Source: Lachnospiraceae bacterium AM48-27BH (GTDB taxonomy: Bacteria; Bacillota; Clostridia; Lachnospirales; Lachnospiraceae). From it: a stretch of DNA of 53,689 bases. The stretch covers positions 1 to 53,689 of the forward strand of contig QUFC01000030.1 in the NCBI GenBank assembly GCA_003478355.1, in the 5' to 3' direction. Shown piece by piece: positions 8,067 through 16,527 of this stretch. Made by a program: the position numbers and the translations under genes. The notes below the pieces were generated by a model. The model ran no database searches and was not told the DNA's origin. It saw only the letters and a list, made by a program, of their open reading frames with translations. Positions within the stretch are counted from its first letter, which is position 1, and each line of letters begins with the position of its first letter.

Positions 8067-8306
8067 CTATTTTAGTGCTTTGTTTTCAATGCTTCTACAT
8101 ACTTTGTATAGATTAACTTTTTTTTGTCCTACATTGACATTTTTTAGAATTTTTATTAATATATCACTTTTACTGAATATTTCTGCCGTAAGGGTTCTTC
8201 CGCATTTTTCCGTTTTAGATTGAAGCCCAATTTTAGAATCAAAGAGGGTTATTAGATTTTTTCTTTTTAATGTTAATAAAATACGGAACTTTGAGGAAGA
8301 AACCAC
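8067..8306 (-). CDS. Small basic hypothetical protein or gene remnant
   Basis: A Lys-rich 79-residue frame with no recognised domain, read from GTG at 8306. The frame stays open upstream to about 8396 but offers no good start or ribosome site, so it may be the 3' end of a degraded gene. It lies just upstream of the thiD operon on the same strand. AT-rich composition matches the cargo block rather than the conjugation genes. Between 8307 and 8582 I see no other convincing gene. Confidence 0.3.
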   Translation of the reverse strand: MVSSSKFRILLTLKRKNLITLFDSKIGLQSKTEKCGRTLTAEIFSKSDILIKILKNVNVGQKKVNLYKVCRSIENKALK

Positions 8307-8582
8307 ACTTAGTTTACTTAAAAGACCATCGTTTATTTTCTTATTATTCTCCTGGGATAAAATTATTCTCTTTATATAGCAAAAATATTGGTATTGCTAT
8401 AACTATTGCGTAATTCACATTTATTCATTCCTAGATGGATTCATTGTTCTAAACTCCACACACTTTCCTAGATTAACATTCTCTCAATCAATGTCATATT
8501 TTTGTCCCAACTTGGCACACTTCTGCGATTTACAGGGAAATCTACCCATGTTAAAATGATACTGTCAAAATTATATGTAGCA

Positions 8583-8634
8583 AAAACGCAGCTTTCCAAG
8601 GAATGCCTCTTCTCTGGTGCAAGCTGCGTTTTTT
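8583..8634 (+). terminator. Intrinsic terminator at the junction of cargo and transfer module
   Basis: A 12-bp perfect stem (8583-8594 with 8621-8632) around a 26-base loop, ending in a T-run. The A-run before the stem would also let it work on the opposite strand. It either ends an upstream transcript or acts as the first of two stops in the leader of the transfer operon. Confidence 0.7.
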
Positions 8635-8730
8635 AGTGCATGGAAAGGAGTATCACAACTAAATATAGAATAAGCGTTCCTCCGTATTGACCGGACGGAA
8701 GCTTTTATGAGGCAGGAAAACTATAAGCCA

Positions 8731-8765
8731 GGGCAAAGTGAAAGATCTCACTTTGCCCTCTTTTT
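8731..8765 (+). terminator. Intrinsic terminator in front of the transfer operon
   Basis: An 11-bp perfect stem (8731-8741 with 8748-8758), a six-base loop, then TCTTTTT. It ends only 20 bases before the first transfer gene, so a transcript from upstream must read through it. This fits an attenuator that keeps conjugation genes off. Confidence 0.85.
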
Positions 8766-8784
8766 ATGAAGGAGGTTCATTTAC

Positions 8785-9165
8785 TTGAAAAACCATGTAC
8801 ACAAAGCAGCCCCACCGGGCATGAAACATCATCGGAACTATGGAAAATATCTCTACACTGCCTTCCTTGTCTTCACTCTGATTGCCTGTAATGTACAACC
8901 AGTTATGGCTGCTACCATCTGGGACAAAGCTTCAGAAATCATGAAAGACGTATATAACCAGATTATCCTGATCTCCACCATTGCGGCTGTTGTAACTGCA
9001 TCGGTTGCTTTGCTTTTGATGAATTTTTCCAAATCCGGAAAAACCGTGGATGAATCCAGGGCATGGCTCAAACGAATCATCATTACATGGGCGATTCTCA
9101 ATGGTCTGGGATTTATCATGGCTTACATCACTCCGTTCTTTGCCGGCGGGCAGTGGAATGGATAA
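8785..9165 (+). CDS. VirB2-like small membrane protein of the transfer apparatus
   Basis: A 126-residue protein with a basic N-terminus, a signal-like hydrophobic stretch at about 24-43 ending AVMAA, and two further membrane helices (about 56-77 and 92-115). This size and layout are those of TrbC/VirB2-type subunits that open the conjugation operons of Firmicute ICEs. It starts at TTG 8785, nine bases after AAGGAGG. The next gene follows after 24 bases. Pilin function is not proven in Gram-positive systems; membrane channel scaffold is the safe reading. Confidence 0.7.
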   Translation: MKNHVHKAAPPGMKHHRNYGKYLYTAFLVFTLIACNVQPVMAATIWDKASEIMKDVYNQIILISTIAAVVTASVALLLMNFSKSGKTVDESRAWLKRIIITWAILNGLGFIMAYITPFFAGGQWNG

Positions 9166-9189
9166 TGCAGATAAGGAGGTGGCTCTTTC

Positions 9190-9900
9190 ATGGGAATACT
9201 TGACGGAATTGTAGAATGGATTGCCGAACAGGTCATGAACATTCTGGATTTGATTACGACTTCTGTTCTGGCTGCACTGGGATGTTCCATGGATACTTTT
9301 CTCCGGTATTTTCCAGCAGCGGAAACAATGTACCAGATTTTTCTGGCACTGGCTATCGGACTCATCCTTTTAAACTGGGTTTGGCAGCTTTTTAAGAATT
9401 ATTTTATGGGGACAGGGATTGACGCTGAAGATCCAATCAAATTATCACTGCGAACCTTTATGTTCCTTTTCCTGACATTCTATGCCAAAGACATTGTAGA
9501 TCTTCTATTGAATATTGCAGGAACCCCGTATAGCTGGATTCTGACTGAAGATCTTCCACCACTGGAATTTGCCAAGTTTAATTCTGTAATCACAGTCATC
9601 CTGGGAGTATGTGCCAACGGTGCTGTTGCCATTGTTGCCCTCATACTGGTACTGATCCTTGCCTGGAATTACATCAAGCTGCTTTTTGAAGCTGCGGAAC
9701 GTTATATACTGCTTGGAGTTCTGGTCTACACCGCACCTGTTGCATTTTCCACAGGTGCTTCCCAGGCTACTGGAAATATTTTTAAGAGCTGGTGCCGTAT
9801 GCTCGGCGGACAGTTCTTTTTGCTTTTAATGAACGCCTGGTGTTTGCGGCTGTTTACTTCCATGGTGGGAACATTCCTTGCAAACCCTTTATCACTCTAG
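9190..9900 (+). CDS. VirB6/TrbL-like integral membrane transfer protein
   Basis: A 236-residue polytopic protein with about six membrane segments and no signal peptide (for example 52-70, 88-108, 133-163). Its order directly after the VirB2-like gene and ahead of the wall hydrolase and VirB4 is that of the VirB6-like channel protein in Tn1549-type and CTn-type elements. It starts at ATG 9190 after AAGGAGG. It would form part of the inner-membrane channel for DNA transfer. Assignment rests on topology and gene order. Confidence 0.75.
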   Translation: MGILDGIVEWIAEQVMNILDLITTSVLAALGCSMDTFLRYFPAAETMYQIFLALAIGLILLNWVWQLFKNYFMGTGIDAEDPIKLSLRTFMFLFLTFYAKDIVDLLLNIAGTPYSWILTEDLPPLEFAKFNSVITVILGVCANGAVAIVALILVLILAWNYIKLLFEAAERYILLGVLVYTAPVAFSTGASQATGNIFKSWCRMLGGQFFLLLMNAWCLRLFTSMVGTFLANPLSL

Positions 9901-9913
9901 GAAGGAGGAGATT

Positions 9914-10864
9914 ATGAAACATAAGAAAACACTGCTCTGCAGCCTGCTATTGATTTCTTGTCTGATTCTTGTAACATCCATGCCGGTCTTTGCCGCTGAA
10001 CTTACAGAAGCAGAGGTACAGCAAGCTGTGGATGCACAGGGAAAAGAAACGGTCACCGGTAATGTTTTTATCTGGTTTCTGTGTGCCATTGCTTTTTTGA
10101 AGGTTTCTCAAAAGATTGACAGCTTTATGGCAAGTCTGGGAGTCAATGTTGGAAATACTGGTGGAAATATGATGGCTGAACTTTTAATCGCCGGAAGAGG
10201 TCTTGCAAGTTCCTTTCGAGGGCATGGAGGTGGAAGCCATAGTAGTTCCCATTCTTCCTCTCCCGGAAGTGCTGCAGTACAAAGTTCTTTCCTTTCCGGA
10301 GGATTAGCCGGAGCCGTTGGAAGGCAGACAGAGCGTTCTGCGGTAAATGCAGCCACCGGATATACCGAAGGACCAAGCATCGGAAATGCACTCTATCAGT
10401 CTTCCCTTGAAAAAGGCGGAGATTTTGCCAATAACGTTATCAGCAATATTGCTCAAGGAAACTATGGTCAAGTTGGCTCGATCAAAGGTGATGGAGCTGT
10501 TTCTGCATTTCAATCCTACATGGGAATTCAAAATGAAGATAAAACAGATCATTCCTATACCAATGTTGAAATTGGAGGTGGCAGGATAACAGGAGTTGAG
10601 TCCGGTTCCAATGGGGACAGCCGGGAATTTGCTATGTACCATGCCGATCAATATACGGCTCCTACCCAGGGAACCTATGAAACTGTGCAATCTGTAGACG
10701 GAGCTACCTGGTACAAGCAATATGCCGAAAATACGGTATCCAAAATCCCTTATGATGCTGGCGATGGAAAAATAGCTACAACGAATCCATTGTCCAAAAG
10801 CTTCCTCCTACTCCTCCAAGAAAGGATCGGATTTAGTAATGGATACAGAACGTTCTGGACTTGA
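9914..10864 (+). CDS. Secreted or membrane-bound low-complexity ICE protein
   Basis: A 316-residue protein with a clear signal peptide (MKHKKTLLCSLLLISCLILV, cleavage after VFAA), a second hydrophobic segment near 50-65, and then a Ser/Gly/His-rich stretch (GGGSHSSSHSSS, about 105-120). The remainder is polar with no motif I recognise. The start is ATG 9914, after GGAAGGAGGAG; an upstream in-frame extension overlaps the VirB6-like gene. The end overlaps the next gene by 26 bases, suggesting coupled translation. It lies inside the transfer operon, so a surface or channel-accessory role is likely. Confidence 0.65.
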   Translation: MKHKKTLLCSLLLISCLILVTSMPVFAAELTEAEVQQAVDAQGKETVTGNVFIWFLCAIAFLKVSQKIDSFMASLGVNVGNTGGNMMAELLIAGRGLASSFRGHGGGSHSSSHSSSPGSAAVQSSFLSGGLAGAVGRQTERSAVNAATGYTEGPSIGNALYQSSLEKGGDFANNVISNIAQGNYGQVGSIKGDGAVSAFQSYMGIQNEDKTDHSYTNVEIGGGRITGVESGSNGDSREFAMYHADQYTAPTQGTYETVQSVDGATWYKQYAENTVSKIPYDAGDGKIATTNPLSKSFLLLLQERIGFSNGYRTFWT

Positions 10865-12662
10865 CGAAGCAATGGATGTAGGCTCCAGTACCGTTTCTCA
10901 CCTAAAGTCCTTAAAAACAGCAGCCACTTTCTCCAAAGCAGGATATGGTGCCGCCCTTGGCGGACCTTTCACAGCAGCAATTGGAGCCGTCATAGCCAAC
11001 CGGAATCAGCTCGCTAAAATTCTTCTTGTTATTCTCGCCATACTGCTGCTCCCGGTTTTATTTATTGTGATGCTCCCTGGTCTGATCTTTGGAAGCCTGA
11101 CCGAGCAAAGTGATGTACTAAACAGCAACTCTATGATCAGTGAAAACATCCGTGCTTCCCGTGAAGCCATCGTTGAAGTGTTAGAAGAAAGCCATGAAGA
11201 CATTCTGGCAGAGATCCATGCAGCAATTTCCCGTCTTCCACAAGGTGATACTGCATCCATCAATGATCCCTATACATACAGCATCTCCGTCAATGCCAAT
11301 CTGCTGATTTCACAATTTTGTGCCAGCCAGGATGATTATAAAAATATCAACCGAAACCAATTAAAGAAACTCATTCGTGAAAATAAAGAAGGACTTTTTT
11401 CTTATGATGTAGCAACCGAAACAGTTACCATGGAAGTTACCGTTGATGGCGGTGCAGAAGGAGAAGCCGGCACAGAACAGGGACAGGAACAAACACAGAC
11501 GGTTACTTTTACGAAACACACCTATACTGTTGTTTATGCCGGAGATTCCTATTTTGCAGACCATGTATTCCATCTTACAGACAAGCAGAAAGAACTTGCC
11601 AAAAACTATGCTGAAAACCTGACTGCTTTCTTTGGAACTGCTTCTTCCGGTATTGTCGCTGCTATCAATCTTAGCGATGAGGTATTGTCCTACCGCCCTG
11701 CTGTAGAAAGAGCCGCTGCGAAATATGGTATGAGTGATTATGTGGATTTAATCCTAGCAGTCATGATGCAGGAATCTGGCGGACGGGGGCTGGATGTGAT
11801 GCAAGCAGCGGAAGGTGGATTTAATACCCGCTATCCCCATGTGCCAAATGGGATTACAGATCCGGAATACTCCATTGAATGTGGCGTACAGGAATTAAAA
11901 TATGCCCTTGATAAAGCCGGCTGTACCGGACCTACGGACTTAGACCGGATTAAACTGGCTCTTCAGGGTTACAACTACGGTTCTGCATACATTGACTGGG
12001 CAATGGAGCGTGACGGTGGCTATACCAAAGAAAATGCGATTGCCTACTCTGATATGATGTGTGCAAGACCAAGCTGGCCTTATGACCGGTATGGGGATAA
12101 AGAATATGTGGATCATGTCCTTCGCTATTACCAAATTACTGCCAGTGGCGGCAGCTATCCCGCAAACGGCATGCAGATTCCACACTATCTCCAGACAGAC
12201 TATGGAAACATTCCATACGGCGGGGGTTCTATCGCCAGCAGCGGATGCGGTCCGACAAGCTTTGCTATGATTGCCAGTTATCTTACAGGCACTACCATTA
12301 CACCTATTGATGCAATATCCTGGTGCGGAAATTCCTATTACAAACCAGGAGTCGGCACTTACTGGTCTTATTTTCAGGCAGCGTCCGATCATTTTGGGTG
12401 TGGGGCTGTCACACAGACCAGTGATCCCAACCAGGTACTTCAGGCTTTATCTGAAGGTCATCCGGTCATCAGTTCCCAAAGAGCCGGGCTTTTTACCAGT
12501 GGCGGACATTTTATTGTCCTTCGTGGTGTAACGGCTGGAGGTAAAGTATTAGTCAATGATCCCAATGATAGTTCCTCCAAAAACTACATCAACCGTGAAT
12601 TCGATATGATGACGGAAGTGCATGCAACCGCAAATGCCTATTGGATCTTCGCTAAAAAATAA
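10839..12662 (+). CDS. Membrane-anchored wall hydrolase: lysozyme-like plus C39-like peptidase (VirB1-type)
   Basis: A 607-residue protein that opens the cell wall for the transfer channel. It has a membrane segment at about 60-86, a coiled polar region, a lysozyme-like transglycosylase domain (about 285-420) with the catalytic Glu312 in MMQESGG and VQELKYALD, then a C-terminal papain-like C39_2 domain (about 440-605). The latter has Cys470 in SSGCGPTSFAMIASYL, a His in GGHFIVLRG and an Asp in VNDPND. The start at ATG 10839 overlaps the preceding gene. Two wall-cutting domains are usual in Firmicute ICEs, although the second is more often NlpC/P60 or CHAP than C39-like. Confidence 0.88.
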   Translation: MDTERSGLDEAMDVGSSTVSHLKSLKTAATFSKAGYGAALGGPFTAAIGAVIANRNQLAKILLVILAILLLPVLFIVMLPGLIFGSLTEQSDVLNSNSMISENIRASREAIVEVLEESHEDILAEIHAAISRLPQGDTASINDPYTYSISVNANLLISQFCASQDDYKNINRNQLKKLIRENKEGLFSYDVATETVTMEVTVDGGAEGEAGTEQGQEQTQTVTFTKHTYTVVYAGDSYFADHVFHLTDKQKELAKNYAENLTAFFGTASSGIVAAINLSDEVLSYRPAVERAAAKYGMSDYVDLILAVMMQESGGRGLDVMQAAEGGFNTRYPHVPNGITDPEYSIECGVQELKYALDKAGCTGPTDLDRIKLALQGYNYGSAYIDWAMERDGGYTKENAIAYSDMMCARPSWPYDRYGDKEYVDHVLRYYQITASGGSYPANGMQIPHYLQTDYGNIPYGGGSIASSGCGPTSFAMIASYLTGTTITPIDAISWCGNSYYKPGVGTYWSYFQAASDHFGCGAVTQTSDPNQVLQALSEGHPVISSQRAGLFTSGGHFIVLRGVTAGGKVLVNDPNDSSSKNYINREFDMMTEVHATANAYWIFAKK

Positions 12663-12673
12663 AGGAGACACTT

Positions 12674-13297
12674 ATGAACAGAAAAAAAGCAATTCTGGCT
12701 ATCTTTATGATGGCCTTTTTAATTATCATCGGATTTGTTTTTCCCTCCATCTGGAAATCCCAAAAAGGAAACAAAAAATCCGAGACAGAAAATACTCAAC
12801 ACGATAATAATGAAAATGCCGAGACAGAACAAGCAGAAAATAACGAATCCATAAGCTTTCAGGATTTTGAAGCTTTGGAAGACTTTTTCTCCAAGGAACA
12901 GGTGAAACTTTTTCAGGAAGAACTGACCTCCTATCTTAAAAACGTAAAACAGATATCTCTAACTTCCATCCGTTTCCTTGCTGATGATACTACCTATCCC
13001 AATGCTTCTGATATTAATTTTTTGTTCCAGCTTCCGGATAAGTCCGTTCTTCCTGTGTACTACACTTCCTCTACTGGAAGATTCTTTTTCGGTGAGGAAC
13101 GTACCCCTGATTCTGGAAAAGAAATCATCTATGAACGTCCGACAGATGACAAACTTCCTTCTATCACAACAGAGGAAATTGAACAGTTGCAAGAAGGCGG
13201 TTATGACGATACCTCCGTGAATTCGGAAAAAGCTGCCCCTGTCACAGAAGTTCCGGAAACTCCTTCCATGGAAGAACCAAAGGAGGTGCAGCCATGA
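12674..13297 (+). CDS. Single-pass membrane protein of the transfer operon, unknown function
   Basis: A 207-residue protein with one N-terminal membrane helix (about 6-27), an acidic Asn/Glu-rich linker (32-58) and a compact extracytoplasmic domain (about 60-165), ending in a Pro/Glu-rich tail. No enzyme motif is visible. It starts after AAAGGAG and overlaps the VirB4 fusion gene by four bases (ATGA), so the two are translationally coupled. It may be a channel component contacting VirB4; this is inferred from position alone. Confidence 0.65.
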   Translation: MNRKKAILAIFMMAFLIIIGFVFPSIWKSQKGNKKSETENTQHDNNENAETEQAENNESISFQDFEALEDFFSKEQVKLFQEELTSYLKNVKQISLTSIRFLADDTTYPNASDINFLFQLPDKSVLPVYYTSSTGRFFFGEERTPDSGKEIIYERPTDDKLPSITTEEIEQLQEGGYDDTSVNSEKAAPVTEVPETPSMEEPKEVQP

Positions 13298-16200
13298 ACA
13301 ATACTGAAGAACAACATCCTGTCTTCATCCCACGCAATTTTATAGAAAAAGGGACCTTTATGGGCGGAATGTTTAAAATCCGTAATGCCATCGAAGGCGG
13401 TGTCCTGGCAATCCTGATCACCATTCCTGTTATCAATCTGCCTCTGACACTCACTGTCAGGATTATTATTCTCTGTATGACTGCTCTGCCTGCAGCTATG
13501 ATTTCTCTAATTGGAATCGGTGGGGAAAGCATTACTGCGTTTTTAATGAACGCTCTGCGTTTTCTGAAAAACCGCCGGGTTATTTACCGTATGGATGTAC
13601 ATCCGGAGCCGAAAAAAAAGTACCGGATTAAAAAACCCCGTAACAAAGAACCCAAAACCAGAAAACGAAAACGTCATCCAAAGCAACCTGCAGAATCTTC
13701 TTCTGAAGAGAACTGCTCACAGATGTCTTCCGAAGAGGAAACAAAAGAAACCTCTGCTATTAAAAAAAAAGAACGCCGGCAGTTTGACACTTCTACAAAA
13801 CGTGGAATACGCAAACAGGCTCGTGAAGACATCCGGATTCTTAAATATGAGTCCCGACAATTAAAAAAAGAACAAACCGCTGCACGTAAAAGTGCGAAAA
13901 GGCAGGCAAAACTTGAAAAACAACAGATAAAGCAGCAACTTTCGGAGGAACGAAAAAAAGAAAGAACTGCGAATAAAGCTTCCAACCAGCCTCCTGCTTC
14001 CGGGAAAAGCAAAAAGAAAAAGCGAAAAGAAATCACCTTGGAAGATTATCTTCCTATTGATAAGATTGCCAATGGTGTTATCTACACGACAGACCATCGT
14101 TATGTAAAAATCCTGGAGATTGAACCGATCAATTTCCTCTTACGCAGTGCCAGGGAACAACAGGGGATCATCTTCAGTTTCATCTCCTACCTAAAAATCA
14201 GTCCTGTGAAACTGCAGATTAAGATGATCTCCAAAAAAGCGGATATCAACAAACATCTGGAACAGTCCCGTTTGGAAATGGAACGGGAATCAGATCCTAA
14301 CTGCCGGCAGTTACAAAAAGACTATATCCAATTTGTCCGGCAGTTAAGTTCCAGAGAAGCGGTTTCCAGACGTTTTTTCCTAATCTTTGAATACGAACCT
14401 TTCAATGTGAATCGGAAGGTGGAGGAAAAGGAAATCCTGGCAGCTTTGGAAACTGCTGCACAGACCGCAAAAACCTTTCTATATCAATGCGGCAACGATG
14501 TGCTGGTTCATGACAATGAAGATGAGTTTACAACCGATGTACTCTACACTTTACTGAACCGTACCAAATGTACCGAAACACCTTTGCCAAAACGGATTAA
14601 CCAGGTACTTACCCGCTATATGGAATCTGGCCGTGAGCAGGAAGTGGATAACATCCATATCAATGAATTCATTGCACCAGAGTCTTTGGACTTTAAGCAC
14701 AGCAACTATGTGCTGGTAAATGGCATCTACCATTCTTACCTGCTGGTGCCGTGCGATGGTTACAAAGCAAAAGTAATGCCAGGTTGGCTGTCCCTGCTTA
14801 TCAATGCTGGCGAAGGAATTGACATTGACTTTTTTCTGCATAAACAGCCCAAAGATAAGATCCAGCAACGTCTTGGACAGCAAATCCGGATCAACCGTTC
14901 AAAGATCAAAGATGCCTCTGATACCAATGCGGATTTTGATGATCTGGATTCTGCCATCCGTTCCGGCTATTTCCTCAAACAGGGACTTGCTAATAATGAA
15001 GATTTCTATTACATGAATCTTTTGATTACAATTACGGCAGGTGATCTGGAAGAACTGCAATGGCGGATTCAGGAGATGAAAAAACTTCTCATCTCACAGG
15101 ATATGGATCTGCGGTCTTGTTACTTCCTGCAAGAACAGGGATTTTTATCTTCCCTTCCTCTTGTAAACCTGGATAAGAAGCTCTATGAACTCTCAAAACG
15201 AAATGTCTTAACCACCGGAGCTGCCAGTTGCTATCCTTTCGTCAGCTACAGCATTTGCGATGACAACGGCATCCTATTTGGAGTAAATAAGCATAACAAC
15301 TCTTTAGTGATTGCTGATATTTTTGACTCCAAACAATATAAAAACTCCAATATTGCGATTCTTGGCACTTCTGGATCCGGAAAAACCTTTACCATGCAGA
15401 CTATGGCACTTCGTATGCGGCGTAAAGGAATCCAGGTATTTATCATCGCACCGTTAAAAGGTCATGAGTTTTATCGGGCTGCCAGAAATGTAGGAGGAAC
15501 CTTTATCCAGATTTCTCCTGCCAGCCAAAACTGCATCAATGTCATGGAGATCCGAAAAGTAGATAACTCTGTCAATGAGCTGCTGGACGGTCCAACTTTA
15601 GACGCATCTGCCTTAGCCAGTAAGATTCAGCGTCTGCACGTTTTCTTTTCTCTGCTCATTCCAGATATGAGCCATGAGGAAAAACAGCTTTTGGACGAAG
15701 CACTGATTAAAACCTATGCAAGAAAGGGAATCACCCATAAGAATGAATCCCTCATTGATCCCAAACACCCGGAGCATTATAAAGCGATGCCAATTCTTGG
15801 AGATGTATATGATGTTTTGATGGAAACCGAAGATACCAAACGGCTGGCTCACATCCTGAACCGTCTTGTCCATGGCTCTGCTTCCTCTTTTAACCAGCAG
15901 ACCAATGTAGACCTGACCAATAAATATACTGTTTTGGACATCTCAGAGCTGACCGGCTCCAGCGATCTCTTAACGGTGGGGATGTTTGTTGCTCTGGACT
16001 ATGTATGGGATAAAGCCAAAGAAAACCGTACCGAAGAAAAAGCTATTTTCGTAGATGAAGTATGGCAGCTCATCGGTGCTTCCAGTAACCGCCTGGCCGC
16101 TGAATTTGTTTTGGAGATTGCCAAGATTATCCGGGCATACTCTGGTGCCGGTATTTTTGCAACCCAGGATCTTAATGACTTTTTTGCTCTGGATGACGGA

Positions 16201-16473
16201 AAATATGGAAAAGGCATTATCAATAACTGTAAAACCAAAATTATTCTTAACATGGAAGATGAAGAGGCACAACGTGTAAAAACCATTCTTCGTCTTTCCG
16301 AAACCGAAGTCATGAATATCACCCATTTCCAACGTGGAAACGGACTGATTTCAACAAACAACAATAATATCACTGTGGAATTTAAAGCTTCCAACCTGGA
16401 AAAAGAATTAATTACCACAGACCGACAGGAACTCCTGGAAATCTTGAAACGCCAGGATAAAAAAGTCGGTTAA
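13294..16473 (+). CDS. PrgI-VirB4 fusion, conjugation ATPase
   Basis: A 1059-residue protein combining two usually separate ICE components. Residues 1-100 form a PrgI-like membrane protein with two helices (about 36-58 and 60-82). A highly charged Lys/Arg/Glu linker follows (about 105-250). From about 250 the protein is a VirB4 ATPase: Walker A GTSGSGKT near 691-698, Walker B AIFVDEVWQL near 916-925, then the FATQDLNDFF and arginine-finger region. It powers DNA and protein passage through the channel. The start at 13294 has AAAGGAGG upstream. The length exceeds stand-alone VirB4 because of the fusion. An intrinsic terminator follows the stop. Confidence 0.93.
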   Translation: MNNTEEQHPVFIPRNFIEKGTFMGGMFKIRNAIEGGVLAILITIPVINLPLTLTVRIIILCMTALPAAMISLIGIGGESITAFLMNALRFLKNRRVIYRMDVHPEPKKKYRIKKPRNKEPKTRKRKRHPKQPAESSSEENCSQMSSEEETKETSAIKKKERRQFDTSTKRGIRKQAREDIRILKYESRQLKKEQTAARKSAKRQAKLEKQQIKQQLSEERKKERTANKASNQPPASGKSKKKKRKEITLEDYLPIDKIANGVIYTTDHRYVKILEIEPINFLLRSAREQQGIIFSFISYLKISPVKLQIKMISKKADINKHLEQSRLEMERESDPNCRQLQKDYIQFVRQLSSREAVSRRFFLIFEYEPFNVNRKVEEKEILAALETAAQTAKTFLYQCGNDVLVHDNEDEFTTDVLYTLLNRTKCTETPLPKRINQVLTRYMESGREQEVDNIHINEFIAPESLDFKHSNYVLVNGIYHSYLLVPCDGYKAKVMPGWLSLLINAGEGIDIDFFLHKQPKDKIQQRLGQQIRINRSKIKDASDTNADFDDLDSAIRSGYFLKQGLANNEDFYYMNLLITITAGDLEELQWRIQEMKKLLISQDMDLRSCYFLQEQGFLSSLPLVNLDKKLYELSKRNVLTTGAASCYPFVSYSICDDNGILFGVNKHNNSLVIADIFDSKQYKNSNIAILGTSGSGKTFTMQTMALRMRRKGIQVFIIAPLKGHEFYRAARNVGGTFIQISPASQNCINVMEIRKVDNSVNELLDGPTLDASALASKIQRLHVFFSLLIPDMSHEEKQLLDEALIKTYARKGITHKNESLIDPKHPEHYKAMPILGDVYDVLMETEDTKRLAHILNRLVHGSASSFNQQTNVDLTNKYTVLDISELTGSSDLLTVGMFVALDYVWDKAKENRTEEKAIFVDEVWQLIGASSNRLAAEFVLEIAKIIRAYSGAGIFATQDLNDFFALDDGKYGKGIINNCKTKIILNMEDEEAQRVKTILRLSETEVMNITHFQRGNGLISTNNNNITVEFKASNLEKELITTDRQELLEILKRQDKKVG

Positions 16474-16481
16474 TGTTACCT

Positions 16482-16510
16482 GCAGCCCGAATGTGGCTGC
16501 TTTTCTTTTT
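16482..16510 (+). terminator. Intrinsic terminator after virB4
   Basis: A six-bp GC-rich stem (16482-16487 with 16495-16500), a seven-base loop and a T-run. It lies between the VirB4 fusion and the adhesin gene, so the adhesin is partly insulated or under read-through control. Confidence 0.85.
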
Positions 16511-16527
16511 AACAAAGGAGGAGATTT

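Noticed and set aside
8015..8600. Possible TPP riboswitch before thiD
   Set aside because: Neither the CTGAGA core nor the conserved 3' pyrophosphate-helix sequence is present on the minus strand.
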